Positions 1-8,674 of a stretch of 47,526 bases of DNA are shown here, one piece after another. The notes under the pieces were generated by a model, which saw only the letters and a list, made by a program, of their open reading frames with translations, was not told where the DNA came from and did not search any database. This DNA is from an uncultured Prevotellaceae bacterium. Lineage in GTDB: Bacteria; Bacteroidota; Bacteroidia; Bacteroidales; Bacteroidaceae. Both the position numbers and the translations under genes were made by a program. Every line of letters starts with the position of its first letter. The stretch's first letter is position 1. The stretch lies in NCBI GenBank assembly GCA_946406585.1, contig CAMJLI010000002.1, positions 1 to 47,526 of the forward strand, written 5' to 3'.

Positions 1-1
1 C

Positions 2-1585
2 TGCGCTCAAGAAGGAGCCGTAATATACTATACAGTTGACGGCTCAACACCTACTGCCAACAGCACACGATACACAGGCCCCGTCACAGTAGAGAGCACC
101 ACCACCATCAAAGCCATTTCCGTGGCGGATGGAGAATCAAGCGATGTTGTAACTGCGAATTATTCGATTATTTCTCCTGCATCAGGCAGCACCATGTACA
201 AGCGCATCACTTCCACCAGCGAGATTGTCAGTGGGAAGAAATACATCATAGCCTGCGGCAGCAAGAACAAGGCCGCCGGCTCTCTATCCAGCAACTACTT
301 GGCAAGCGTAGACGTTACGGCAGATGGTGAATTCATCATGGTGGGCGAAAACACCAATGTTAATGTATTCACCCTTACAGGCAGCGGCACAAGCTACAAA
401 TTGGCAGCTCAAGATGGCCAATACCTATATGCCACAGCGGAAAAGAAACTTGCTTTTTCCACCACAGCATACAATTGGACACTAAACGACGATGCAAGCG
501 GAGTGACCTTAAGCTACCAAACCACTTCCAGCTCATGGTGGGGGGGAACTAGTACAACAAATTACGGAACAATCCTGTACAATGTACAAAGTCCGAGGTT
601 CGTGAACTACAAGAGCAGTCCAAACAGCAACATGATATATGCCAACCTATACATTGAGTATGAAATCCCCAAGGCTGCACCCACCCTATCATTCAGCGAG
701 ACTGAAATGAATGCCATAGTAGGCCATGACTTCGAGGAGCCCACATTAACTGTAACACCATCCGACCTCACAGTGACATATACAAGCAGCAACACTTCCG
801 TAGCCACCGTAAATGCCACTACTGGTGAGGTGACACTTGTTGGTAGCGGTACCACAACCATCACTGCCACGTCTGCCGCCACCGACACCCATTACAGCGG
901 TTCTGCATCATATACGCTGAATGTTGAGATGGAAAAGGTGACATACGTCCTGGTGCAGACCACAAACCAATTGCAAGATGACGACATGATAATCATCGTG
1001 GCTGAAAGCAACAGCAAATATTATGCTTTAGGCAGGACACAAAACAACAGGAATCGCTCTGCCGTGCCAGTAACCCCCAACGACGACAACAGCATCAGCT
1101 CTACAGACGACACCCAGAACATCATTCTCGAGAAGACGGAAAATGGCTGGCAGTTGAACGTGGGCAATGGATATCTTTGCAGCTCTTCGAGCAGCAGCAA
1201 CATCCTTGCCACAACAGAAGACAACACGTCAAACAGCACTATCGCCAATATTTCTGTCGACAACGCCACCGCTTCAATCAAGTTCCAGGATTACACTCGC
1301 AACGATTTGCGATTCAACTACAACAACGGAAACCCCATTTTCTCCTGCTATGCTCCAGGCAACATGACAGCAGTGAAGATTTACCGCAAGCTGAAGGCTG
1401 TACTTGGTGATGTCAATGGTGACGGTATCGTATCGGTATCCGATGTAAGCGCCACGGTGCATTACATTCTAACTGGCGGCGAAATATCAGATGTCTTCAT
1501 ATTTGAAAATGCAGACATTGACGGCAATGGAATAATTTCAGTGAGCGACGTAACAAGCATCGTGAAAATAGTTTTGGGCGAGTAG
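2..1585 (+). CDS. Secreted multidomain protein with Ig-like and dockerin-like modules (5' truncated)
   Basis: The reading frame is open from base 2, so the gene begins left of the window. The first codons (GAVIYYTVDGSTPT) look like a chitobiase/FN3-type C-terminal module. Two related modules of roughly 130 residues follow, one starting near YKRITSTSEIVSGKKYII (about 180-660) and one near YVLVQTTNQLQDDDMIII (about 940-1390). Between them lies a Big_2-type bacterial Ig domain (about 680-930, SSNTSVATVNATTGEVTLVG). The C-terminus carries two calcium-loop repeats, DVNGDGIVSVSDV and DIDGNGIISVSDV, typical of a dockerin-like domain. The product is inferred to be extracellular or surface-attached; any catalytic domain would be upstream of the window. 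A strong terminator follows. Confidence 0.85.
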   Translation, partial: CAQEGAVIYYTVDGSTPTANSTRYTGPVTVESTTTIKAISVADGESSDVVTANYSIISPASGSTMYKRITSTSEIVSGKKYIIACGSKNKAAGSLSSNYLASVDVTADGEFIMVGENTNVNVFTLTGSGTSYKLAAQDGQYLYATAEKKLAFSTTAYNWTLNDDASGVTLSYQTTSSSWWGGTSTTNYGTILYNVQSPRFVNYKSSPNSNMIYANLYIEYEIPKAAPTLSFSETEMNAIVGHDFEEPTLTVTPSDLTVTYTSSNTSVATVNATTGEVTLVGSGTTTITATSAATDTHYSGSASYTLNVEMEKVTYVLVQTTNQLQDDDMIIIVAESNSKYYALGRTQNNRNRSAVPVTPNDDNSISSTDDTQNIILEKTENGWQLNVGNGYLCSSSSSSNILATTEDNTSNSTIANISVDNATASIKFQDYTRNDLRFNYNNGNPIFSCYAPGNMTAVKIYRKLKAVLGDVNGDGIVSVSDVSATVHYILTGGEISDVFIFENADIDGNGIISVSDVTSIVKIVLGE

Positions 1586-1625
1586 GATAAAAAGAAGGAA
1601 TATTCCTGAAGCATGATAGCAAACT

Positions 1626-1659
1626 CGATGCCGTGGCTCCTTGAAAAGCCACGGCATCG
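1626..1659 (+). terminator. Rho-independent terminator of the dockerin-like gene
   Basis: A perfect 13-bp stem (CGATGCCGTGGCT at 1626-1638 with AGCCACGGCATCG at 1647-1659) encloses an 8-nt loop and is followed by TTTCATTTT. It lies 40 bp after the stop codon. Confidence 0.85.
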
Positions 1660-1781
1660 TTTCATTTTGTCATGGAATCAGAAAAAATGCCATTTGTTCA
1701 TTTTTTCTTGACATTAGTCAAAAAGAGATGATATTTGTGCAAACAATCACGAAAAAACATGGGTGAAGTAAAAAAACACCC

Positions 1782-1789
1782 TACCTTTG
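1782..1789 (+). promoter_or_regulatory. -7 promoter box for the small secreted protein gene
   Basis: TACCTTTG matches the Bacteroidota -7 consensus TAnnTTTG. No clear -33 TTTG is seen at the right distance. The leader to the start codon at 1891 would be about 95 nt. It contains AAGGATAAC twice (1808-1816 and 1847-1855). The rest of the 1586-1890 gap is AT-rich and otherwise featureless. Confidence 0.6.
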
Positions 1790-1890
1790 CATCGTCGAAA
1801 AGACAAAAAGGATAACACAATTATTTCACTAAGGAGCACAAAAAAGAAGGATAACGAACAAGGCTCCATCAAAAAAAGAAAGGTAAAAAG

Positions 1891-2253
1891 ATGAAAAGAT
1901 TGTTTATGTCAGTCATCGTCATGCTGAGCATGACAATGGCATTCGCAGAGAATGAAGAAAATGAATCAGTGAACGAAGCCAGCCGCTACGAGTTCAATGT
2001 GAACATGAACCAGTTGAGCTACGCTCTTGAATTGAGTTGCGACCAAAGAGAATTTGTAACCGACGTGATGTATGCTTTTGGCAATGACATGCAAATAGCA
2101 GCCTACGCATCAGCCGACGAGCGCAAGTCTCTGATGGAAAAGGCAATAAATCGCAACCTTGCTGCCACGCGCATGGTGATGTCAAGAAGCCAATACCGCA
2201 AATATCTGATGTTGCTTAATGCGACACTCCACAACCGTGGCCTGCTCAAATAA
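1891..2253 (+). CDS. Small secreted protein of unknown function
   Basis: A 120-residue protein with a clear signal peptide (MKRLFMSVIVMLSMTMAFA, probable cleavage after AFA). The mature part is about 100 residues, helical and charged, with Met- and Tyr-rich stretches and no cysteines. I do not recognise a named family; its size and pattern resemble small exported proteins common in Prevotella and Bacteroides. It has its own -7 box (1782-1789) and a terminator just after the stop, so it is probably monocistronic. An AAAGG stretch precedes the ATG but is not a convincing ribosome binding site. Function cannot be assigned. Confidence 0.75.
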   Translation: MKRLFMSVIVMLSMTMAFAENEENESVNEASRYEFNVNMNQLSYALELSCDQREFVTDVMYAFGNDMQIAAYASADERKSLMEKAINRNLAATRMVMSRSQYRKYLMLLNATLHNRGLLK

Positions 2254-2272
2254 TCAAGAATATCAAGCAAAC

Positions 2273-2316
2273 CGATGCCGTGCACTCACAACAAATGAGG
2301 CACGGCATTGTTTTTT
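2273..2316 (+). terminator. Rho-independent terminator
   Basis: ATGCCGTGC (2275-2283) pairs with GCACGGCAT (2300-2308). The stem is extended inside by CTCA/TGAG (2285-2288 with 2296-2299) and is followed by a run of six T (2311-2316). It ends the small secreted protein transcript. Confidence 0.8.
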
Positions 2317-2325
2317 GCAGGAAAA

Positions 2326-2357
2326 TTTGGGAAGTTGGAAGAATAAAGTTACTTTTG
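2326..2357 (+). promoter_or_regulatory. Consensus promoter of the M20 deacetylase gene
   Basis: TTTG (2326-2329), a 20-bp spacer and TACTTTTG (2350-2357) match the Bacteroidota housekeeping consensus TTTG-N19/21-TAnnTTTG. The element lies 39 bp before the ATG at 2397. This decides the start against a longer frame that would open with GTG inside the preceding terminator. Confidence 0.8.
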
Positions 2358-2396
2358 CAAACAAACGCATTTGTCCATCATCACCATCAACAATTC

Positions 2397-3464
2397 ATGA
2401 AAGCCATCACCCAACGAGTACAACAAGCAGCAAGTTTGCTAAGCCAGTTGATAGCAACACCGAGAGCAAGCAGAGAAGAAACGGCAGCCGCCGACCTTTT
2501 GGAAGACGTGATGAGGAATTGGGGGTTGTCCCCCCACCGTGAAGGCAACAACATTTGGGCAATCGCGCCGGACTATTCCCCCGACCGCCCCACCCTGCTT
2601 CTCAATGCGCATATCGACACGGTTCGCCCGGTGGCTTCATGGACATACGACCCATACAAGCCATTCACAGACGGAGACCGGCTCTACGGCTTGGGGAGCA
2701 ACGATTGCGGTGGCGGCCTCGTTTCTTTGTTGGAAGTATTCAAACACCTTTCAGGCACCCGTCAATCCTACAACCTTATCTATTTGGCATCAGCAGAAGA
2801 AGAAGTCTCAGGCGTTAACGGCATATCCGGCGTCCTTCCCTTGCTACCCCCAATCACTGTTGCACTCGTAGGAGAGCCCACAGGCATGCAGCCAGCCATT
2901 GCCGAAAAAGGCCTTATGGTGATAGACATGGCATCATATGGCCGTTCCGGCCATGCCGCTCGCGACGAAGGAATAAATGCGATATACAAGATGCTCGACG
3001 ACCTGACATGGCTTCGCGACTATCGTTTCGAGAAGGTCAGTCCGCTTCTTGGCCCCACACTGATGAATGTCACCGTGCTCAACGCCGGCACCCAGCACAA
3101 TGTCGTACCAGACATTTGCAAGGCAGTCATTGATGTACGCACCAATGAGTTATATGACAACGAAGAGGTTTTCGCCCTTATACGCAGCAACGTGTCGAGC
3201 GATGTGAAAGCCCGCTCGTTTCGTCTGAAATCATCCCACATCGACATCAGCCACCCCATTGTTGCCCGTTGCTTGTCAATGGGAAAAGAGCCATTCGGGT
3301 CACCCACCCTGAGCGACCAGGCCCTGATGTCTTTCCCTTCGCTGAAGATGGGCCCCGGCCAATCCTCCCGTTCCCATTCAGCCGACGAATACATCTGCCT
3401 CAGCGAAATAGAAAAAGCCATCGAGGAATACATTGAGATTCTCGATGGCCTTACATTGCCTTAG
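2397..3464 (+). CDS. argE: M20 family deacetylase, probable N-acetyl/succinyl-ornithine deacetylase
   Basis: A 355-residue dinuclear-zinc M20 amidohydrolase. Metal-ligand motifs appear in order: NAHIDTV (His and Asp of site 1), GSNDCGGG (bridging Asp), SAEEEVSG (catalytic Glu-Glu), VGEPTGM, and near the C-terminus SRSHSADEY (last His). This is the arrangement of ArgE/DapE/CPG2 proteins. Length and the GEPTGMQPAIAEKG segment favour ArgE, which frees ornithine in arginine synthesis. In Bacteroides the pathway is known to use N-succinyl intermediates, so the substrate may be N-succinylornithine. No other arg genes are nearby, so the substrate is inferred from family. The start is set by the promoter at 2326-2357. 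The gene is convergent with the envC-like gene, 13 bp apart. Confidence 0.85.
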   Translation: MKAITQRVQQAASLLSQLIATPRASREETAAADLLEDVMRNWGLSPHREGNNIWAIAPDYSPDRPTLLLNAHIDTVRPVASWTYDPYKPFTDGDRLYGLGSNDCGGGLVSLLEVFKHLSGTRQSYNLIYLASAEEEVSGVNGISGVLPLLPPITVALVGEPTGMQPAIAEKGLMVIDMASYGRSGHAARDEGINAIYKMLDDLTWLRDYRFEKVSPLLGPTLMNVTVLNAGTQHNVVPDICKAVIDVRTNELYDNEEVFALIRSNVSSDVKARSFRLKSSHIDISHPIVARCLSMGKEPFGSPTLSDQALMSFPSLKMGPGQSSRSHSADEYICLSEIEKAIEEYIEILDGLTLP

Positions 3465-3477
3465 TCAACAATCAAGT

Positions 3478-5367
3478 CTATCTTCCAAGCCAGCTTTCAG
3501 GATTCAGTTTGGAAGTTTCGCGTCGCAATTGGAATTGCAAGATATTGTCTTGCCCTATTGTGCCAAGCACCTGTCTTGTGGAGACCTTTTGTCCTTTTCT
3601 TACATTCACGTTCTTTAGATTGCAATAGACAGAAATGAAGTCTCCGTGCCTCACCATCACCACAAGCTGACCTGCGACACTAACCACAGCACTCACTTCA
3701 CCATCGAAAATGGATCTAGCACTTGCACCAGGCTGACATTGTATGTTGATGCCTTTGTTGTCGAGTTTCACATTGCTCAGCCCCTCCACGTTGTACTGGC
3801 CAAAATGGCTTACAATCTTGTAGCTACCAGTCACAGGCATGGGCAACCTGCCCCTATTGCTTTCGAAGCTGCCACTGATTTGCCTGTCTACAGCCGACAT
3901 GGTTTCTAGTTTCTCTTCCTCTTTAGCTGCAGAGGCAGCCTCTTTTTCCCTGCGTTCAGCTTCAGCGACAGCCTTTCGTTCTGCAGCGACACGTGCCGCC
4001 TCCGCCTCACGAGCGGCCTGGGCAGCCTCTTCAGCCTTTCTCCTCTCTGCTGCAGCTTGTTTGGCAGCCTCCTCAGCAGCCCTTGCCTCTTCGGCAGCAG
4101 CCTTTGCCAATTTTTCCGCCTCACGTTTTGCAGCGGCCTCAGCTTCTCTTCTTGCCTTGGCTTCAGCATCTCGCTTTGCCTTTCTCTCCGCCTCGCGTCT
4201 ACTTGCGAATTCCTGTTCAGCTTTTGCCCTTGCTTCAGCAGCCGCTTTTTCCTTTGCCCTTGCCTCAGCAGCGGCACGTTCGGCAGCAGCCTTTCGCTCG
4301 GCAGCGGCACGCTCGGCAGCAGCACGTCGCTCAGCCTCCCTTCTTGCCTGTTCGGCAGCCGCCTTTGCCCTTGCCTCCTCAGCCTTGGCAGCAGCTATGC
4401 GTTTTTCCTCCTCACGTTTAGCCCTTTCGGCAGCCTCTTTCTTTCGTGCGGCCTCCTCAGCTCTTTTTTTTGCAGCTGCCGCCTCAGCCTTTCTCTGAGC
4501 CTCGGCAGCGGCACGCGCACGAGCCTTTTCCACCTCCACAGCAACAAGCCTGTCGATTTCGGCATTTATTTGAGAATTTTTCCGCTCCTGTTCAGCAATT
4601 ATCACCTGTATGGTCTTTTGTTCTTTTTGGAGGTCACTAACAATCTTTTGCTGTTCGCCATGCTTCACTTGCAAGTCAGCCTTAGCCGCCTTCCCTTTGC
4701 TCAGGAGTTGGTTTTTTTGGTTTCTAGCCACCTTCAGCTGCTTGTCCTTGACATTGATTTCCTCTTGTTTTTGTCGAATTTGTTCACCTTGTGCACGTTG
4801 ATACGCAGCATATTCCTGCACAAAGCGGAGCCTGCGGTAAGCCTGGGTGAGGCTATTGGCACTAAAGATGAACATCAGTTTGTCTTGGATGGAGCGATGC
4901 TTAGCCATGTACCTCATTGACTTGATGAACTTCTCCTGCCTTTCTTTGAGTTGTCCTTGCAAGGTGTTCATCTGCGACTTCAGGATACCAATGTTGCCAT
5001 CAAGGTTGTGGATTTCTGTTTCATACCCTTCAATATCCTTTTGTTTTGCATCAATTTCACCATTTAGCACCATAAGGTTGTTGAGTCGATTCTCCACATC
5101 CTCCTTGTTCGCTCTCAACCTGTTTTGCTGATTGCGTATATCTTGCTCAATCTGTTGTCTTTGACTTTGCAGGCCCCTTATTTCGTTTGTCGTATAGTTG
5201 TTTTTTGTACCCTTTGAGCTGTTCGCCCCCTTCTTTGTCTGTTGTTTGGTCTTTTTAGGGGTTTGCGAGGTCTGAGTACGCCTGGTGCCATAGTTTCTTT
5301 GCCTATTTTGGGCATTTACAGGCACAAGCATAAGGACAGCCATGACAAGGAACAAGTATCTTTTCAT
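3478..5367 (-). CDS. envC: EnvC-like murein hydrolase activator with long Ala-rich helix
   Basis: A 629-residue exported protein with a signal peptide (1-19, ending VNA). A Q/K/T-rich linker runs to about residue 58. A coiled coil follows (about 60-280, with the family-typical segment around KHRSIQDKLMFIFSANS), then an Ala/Glu/Lys/Arg-rich stretch (about 280-487), then an M23/LytM domain (about 503-629). The zinc ligands of active LytM enzymes are replaced: the usual HxGID is NKGIN, HL in the HxH region is NL (YCNL), and LHF is LQF. It should therefore be a non-catalytic activator of cell-wall amidases, as EnvC is in E. coli. It overlaps the DUF4292 gene by 4 bp. It is the last gene of the dut operon; no terminator is evident in the 13-bp gap. 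Confidence 0.87.
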   Translation of the reverse strand: MKRYLFLVMAVLMLVPVNAQNRQRNYGTRRTQTSQTPKKTKQQTKKGANSSKGTKNNYTTNEIRGLQSQRQQIEQDIRNQQNRLRANKEDVENRLNNLMVLNGEIDAKQKDIEGYETEIHNLDGNIGILKSQMNTLQGQLKERQEKFIKSMRYMAKHRSIQDKLMFIFSANSLTQAYRRLRFVQEYAAYQRAQGEQIRQKQEEINVKDKQLKVARNQKNQLLSKGKAAKADLQVKHGEQQKIVSDLQKEQKTIQVIIAEQERKNSQINAEIDRLVAVEVEKARARAAAEAQRKAEAAAAKKRAEEAARKKEAAERAKREEEKRIAAAKAEEARAKAAAEQARREAERRAAAERAAAERKAAAERAAAEARAKEKAAAEARAKAEQEFASRREAERKAKRDAEAKARREAEAAAKREAEKLAKAAAEEARAAEEAAKQAAAERRKAEEAAQAAREAEAARVAAERKAVAEAERREKEAASAAKEEEKLETMSAVDRQISGSFESNRGRLPMPVTGSYKIVSHFGQYNVEGLSNVKLDNKGINIQCQPGASARSIFDGEVSAVVSVAGQLVVMVRHGDFISVYCNLKNVNVRKGQKVSTRQVLGTIGQDNILQFQLRRETSKLNPESWLGR

Positions 5368-6281
5368 TTCAAGTTCAATATTTGATTTATCACGTGGTCT
5401 AGTTCCACAGGTTTATACTTTGCAGACACTTTTGTAAAAGAGTCCCATTTACTATCAGCTTTCATGTTTTTCAAGTTCATTCCAAAATTGATGACCTTGT
5501 TAGTCCCTTTGGCCATTGTGGACAATGTGATATTCTGTTTGGCAGGAAACAGCTGTTCTCCAAACTTTTTGAAATCTGCATATACCCAAGCCATTTTGGA
5601 AGTGCCCTTATCGTTGCTTTTATAGGTAGCCGTTGCAGAGTCAATATGTTCCATACCTTCATTCATGACCCATAGATAATTCATTTTACCCTTTTGCAGA
5701 GAAGCTTGGTTGCCTTTCACCTCCAGTTGTTCGAGTTGTGCCTGTCCGAGCGACTTTTCCCCCGGCACAAAAAGTTGGTTCCAGAATAGAGCCTGCAACG
5801 CATTGAAGTCGATGCCATTGTTTCTGAGGAAGCTCACCTGAGAGTAGCTGCTTTTTAGGAATTGTTTATGAATTCTGTCTATGATGAGCACGGAATCTTT
5901 TGTAAATTCCATACGTCCAACCTCCATAAGTCCCATAGGTGTCAGTTGTATTCGTATCACCTCATCTCGTTTCATGCTCAGTTTTCCGTCAACAGAAATA
6001 TCCTTGCTTCCCGACTTGAGATTGAAGTCGATGCTTGCCACGAGGCAGTTGGAAGACGGAGCATTAGCCACCACCTTGGCGAGCATTTCTGCATTTGTCA
6101 CACTTTTTGCCCCACTGACATTGTTGTTCTCTGTCGTTTTGCTTGTTGTATTTGTAGCTGTTGTCGTAGCATCCACGCCCTTGCTTGCATCTACAAGGTT
6201 TTTCTTGCTGCCACATGAAGCCACGGCGAATGCCATAGCAACCAAGGCAATCTTTATAATGTCTCCACTATTCATAATCAA
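5364..6281 (-). CDS. DUF4292 family outer-membrane lipoprotein
   Basis: A 305-residue protein with a lipoprotein signal: a hydrophobic stretch ends in VASC, with the acylated Cys at about residue 23 and GSKK after it. A Thr/Asn-rich linker (about 30-60) leads to a domain rich in alternating strands (about 80-300) with the DUF4292 pattern, including FNLKSGSKDISVDGKLSMK, MGLMEVGRMEFTKDSVLIID and a C-terminal KYKPVELDHVI. The fold is expected to resemble LolA/LolB lipid-binding half-barrels, but that is inference. The start overlaps the TPR stop by ATGA (6278-6281), and its own end overlaps the envC start. The fixed order TPR-DUF4292-EnvC suggests a shared role in envelope assembly. Confidence 0.85.
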   Translation of the reverse strand: MIMNSGDIIKIALVAMAFAVASCGSKKNLVDASKGVDATTTATNTTSKTTENNNVSGAKSVTNAEMLAKVVANAPSSNCLVASIDFNLKSGSKDISVDGKLSMKRDEVIRIQLTPMGLMEVGRMEFTKDSVLIIDRIHKQFLKSSYSQVSFLRNNGIDFNALQALFWNQLFVPGEKSLGQAQLEQLEVKGNQASLQKGKMNYLWVMNEGMEHIDSATATYKSNDKGTSKMAWVYADFKKFGEQLFPAKQNITLSTMAKGTNKVINFGMNLKNMKADSKWDSFTKVSAKYKPVELDHVINQILNLK

Positions 6282-8128
6282 TGTTTTGAATTATCCTCAA
6301 TATATTTCTTCAATCTTATTTTTTCCTGCAACAAGGCATTTTCTTCTTCGTTTTGTTCCAAGGCATTTTCCTTGTCGTTCTGTGCCCTTTCCTCCTTGTT
6401 CAGTTCCAGAGCCTTCTGCCAGAATTCCAAAGCCTTGTCAATGTTGCCCACTTTTGCATAGATATCCCCGGCATGTTCCGTTATCACACCACCTGGCAAA
6501 GAGTCAGAAGCCAGGGCTTGGTCGATATAGATTTTGGCTTCCTCATAACGTTGCTGCATAAAGAGAATCCATGCGTAGGTGTCAAGATAAGTGGCATTGT
6601 TGGGTTCAGCCTTCACAGTCCTGTAGCTCATCTGCTCCGCCTTAGCCAGGTCTTTGTTTTGCACGCTAAGGTAATAAGCATAATTGTTGAGACAGCCTAT
6701 ATTGTCGGATTTCCATTGCAAGCAGCTATCATAGGCGGCAAAAGCCTCGTCATTCAGATGTTTTTGGTGCAGTATATCGCCCATGATGGCGTAGAAGTCG
6801 GAGACCAAGTCCTTGTTGCTTCCCTCTCCAGTCTGTCCCACACCCTTTCTGAAGGTGTCGAGAGCCTCGTTATCCTTGTCTTGCTGTACAAAAGCCAGTC
6901 CTTGGAAATAGTAGAACACTATTTCTTCAGGGTTATACTCAGTTCCAGGTTTGGCCAGGCTCACCACCCGTTCGAAATCCTTTTCATCCCATGCAGTTTG
7001 AAGCAGCTGCAGTCTGGCACCCACGTTGCCCGGGTCTATTTCGAGCACACGTTCAAGAGCCTTGTTGATAGTGTCTTGCGGCATTTTCTTCACCGACATG
7101 TATGCAGCCTTGAGTTCTGCCATGGCTGGTTCGCTTTGTGGTTGCTGCAGTATTTTATCGAAGAGGTTGAGCACTTTCGTGCTGTCGCTTCCTTCAGCCT
7201 CATTATCGCTAATAAACTGCCTCATCAGCAACATCTTGCTTTTCATCTCCGTGTTTTTGTTAAGCAGCAACTCCACGGTTTGGGACATGGCCAAAGAGTC
7301 CTGTTTTTGCGACTTGTAATAGTCGAGCATCGACATTTGAGCCATGATGTTGTCAGGTTCTTTTTTCAAGACAGCCGAATATTCGGCGAGCGCCTGCTTT
7401 TGTTTTCCATTTTGCAGCAACCAGTTTCCCATCATCACCCTATAGTTCTGATCATTGGGATGCTGCTTTGCCAGACTTTTCAACTCCTTGAATTCTCTTT
7501 TTTTGTCACCTTGCTGTGCATAAACCTGCATTTTCGACAAAGTAATCTCCTCCCCACTACCCTCTATGGTTTCTATCTTGTCCAAAGTTTCTATCATCTT
7601 TGGGTAGTCGGGTCTCCACTGATAAAGTTGCAGCAACACAGAGAGTACCTCGGTCCGTCCGGGAGCATTATCAGCCAGTTTCTCAAATGCGCTGATGGCA
7701 GCTTCATAATCATGAGCCTCCAGATAAGCCGCCCCCAGTTGTTCGAGATAAGTATCATTGTTTGGGTTGATCTCAGCAGCCTTTCTTACACAATCAAGAG
7801 CAGCCTTGTTATTGCCCATGGCCGTATAATAAGTAGACAAGGTGTAATACACCTCTGAAGCGTAAGGATTGACCTCCAAGCAGTGTTTGAGCAATCCGAA
7901 GGCCGCATCATAGTTGCCCAATTGATGCTGTCTTGTAGCTTCAAGAAAGAAATACTCGAATCGCCTGGCGTCGTTTTTGTCAAGTTCAACCCCAATAGCA
8001 ACAGGCTCCACATTCTTCTTGGAATGCGGTTTTTTTTGAGCCATCACCGTTGTTGTCATCATCCCGGCAATGACAATGCTCAAGCATTTTGGCAAGAAAA
8101 CAGCCAACAATTTCTTAATGTCAATCAT
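6278..8128 (-). CDS. Secreted tetratricopeptide repeat protein
   Basis: A 616-residue protein with an N-terminal export signal (hydrophobic segment about residues 7-30, ending VMA before QKKPHSKK). Tetratricopeptide repeats cover most of the mature chain. They are clear at about residues 60-170 (for example [20 protein letters not shown] and [18 protein letters not shown]) and again at about 450-580 ([39 protein letters not shown]). It ends in a charged coiled coil. TPR domains act as protein-protein scaffolds, here presumably in the periplasm. It overlaps dut upstream and the DUF4292 gene downstream by 4 bp each, so translation is probably coupled. Confidence 0.88.
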   Translation of the reverse strand: MIDIKKLLAVFLPKCLSIVIAGMMTTTVMAQKKPHSKKNVEPVAIGVELDKNDARRFEYFFLEATRQHQLGNYDAAFGLLKHCLEVNPYASEVYYTLSTYYTAMGNNKAALDCVRKAAEINPNNDTYLEQLGAAYLEAHDYEAAISAFEKLADNAPGRTEVLSVLLQLYQWRPDYPKMIETLDKIETIEGSGEEITLSKMQVYAQQGDKKREFKELKSLAKQHPNDQNYRVMMGNWLLQNGKQKQALAEYSAVLKKEPDNIMAQMSMLDYYKSQKQDSLAMSQTVELLLNKNTEMKSKMLLMRQFISDNEAEGSDSTKVLNLFDKILQQPQSEPAMAELKAAYMSVKKMPQDTINKALERVLEIDPGNVGARLQLLQTAWDEKDFERVVSLAKPGTEYNPEEIVFYYFQGLAFVQQDKDNEALDTFRKGVGQTGEGSNKDLVSDFYAIMGDILHQKHLNDEAFAAYDSCLQWKSDNIGCLNNYAYYLSVQNKDLAKAEQMSYRTVKAEPNNATYLDTYAWILFMQQRYEEAKIYIDQALASDSLPGGVITEHAGDIYAKVGNIDKALEFWQKALELNKEERAQNDKENALEQNEEENALLQEKIRLKKYIEDNSKH

Positions 8129-8562
8129 TTCACACCTGTGTGTCCGTAACCACCCTCGCCTCTCTCAGTTTCGTCAAGAGTGTCAGTTTCTATCCATTGA
8201 GCCTTTTCGTGGCGCGCCACTATCATTTGAGCGACCCGCTCCCCGTCTTCCACGATGAAGTCATCATTGGAAAAATTCACCAGCAGCACCTTCACTTCCC
8301 CCCGATAGTCTGCGTCGATGGTACCGGGTGTGTTGAGCACCGAGATGCCATGTTTGAAAGCGAGGCCGCTTCTAGGTCTCACTTGTGCTTCATATCCTGG
8401 TGGCAACGCAATATACAACCCTGTGGGAATAAGTCTTCTCTCCAAAGGTTTTAGTATGACAGGTTCGCTTATATTGGCCCTCAAATCCATGCCTGCACTC
8501 AGCAATGTGGCGTATTCAGGCAAAGCATGTCGGCTTTTATTGACAACTTTTATTTGCACCAT
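8125..8562 (-). CDS. dut: dUTP diphosphatase
   Basis: A trimeric-type dUTPase of 145 residues that hydrolyses dUTP to dUMP and PPi. This keeps uracil out of DNA and supplies dTMP synthesis. All five family motifs are visible: SAGMDLRAN (1), RPRSGLA (2), [13 protein letters not shown] (3, with catalytic Asp and Tyr), GERVAQMI (4) and [10 protein letters not shown] (5, Gly-rich tail closing the active site). The start at [10 protein letters not shown] is chosen over a 19-residue upstream extension. It matches family length and lies 28 nt after a -7 box on this strand. It is the first gene of the operon with the TPR, DUF4292 and EnvC-like genes. Confidence 0.93.
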   Translation of the reverse strand: MVQIKVVNKSRHALPEYATLLSAGMDLRANISEPVILKPLERRLIPTGLYIALPPGYEAQVRPRSGLAFKHGISVLNTPGTIDADYRGEVKVLLVNFSNDDFIVEDGERVAQMIVARHEKAQWIETDTLDETERGEGGYGHTGVK

Positions 8563-8589
8563 AATTAATGATTGATACGAATTGAATTG

Positions 8590-8621
8590 CAAAAATAGCC
8601 ATTTCCCAAGACATTTCACAA
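8590..8621 (-). promoter_or_regulatory. Promoter of the dut-TPR-DUF4292-envC operon
   Basis: On the minus strand TTG (8621-8619), a 21-bp spacer and TATTTTTG (8597-8590) match TTTG-N19/21-TAnnTTTG. It lies 28 nt before the dut ATG at 8562 and is divergent from the dgt promoter. Confidence 0.7.
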
Positions 8622-8662
8622 TAAATAATGTTGAAAAAGACGGTTTTTAGATTATTTTAGAT

Positions 8663-8670
8663 TACTTTTG
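8663..8670 (+). promoter_or_regulatory. -7 box of dgt, only 4 nt before the start codon
   Basis: TACTTTTG ends at 8670 and the dgt ATG begins at 8675. With the usual short distance from this box to the transcription start, the mRNA would be leaderless or nearly so. No clear -33 TTTG is seen. Confidence 0.6.
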
Positions 8671-8674
8671 CGGT

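Noticed and set aside
3839..4920. Long open frames on the + strand opposite the EnvC-like gene
   Set aside because: They are Ala/Ser/Leu/Phe-rich mirror images of the Ala/Glu/Lys/Arg-rich helix. The low-complexity codons leave all frames open; there is no promoter or recognisable domain.
6353..7858. 501-codon + strand frame opposite the TPR gene
   Set aside because: It is antisense to a clear TPR protein, His/Leu/Phe-rich without domain pattern and without a start region.
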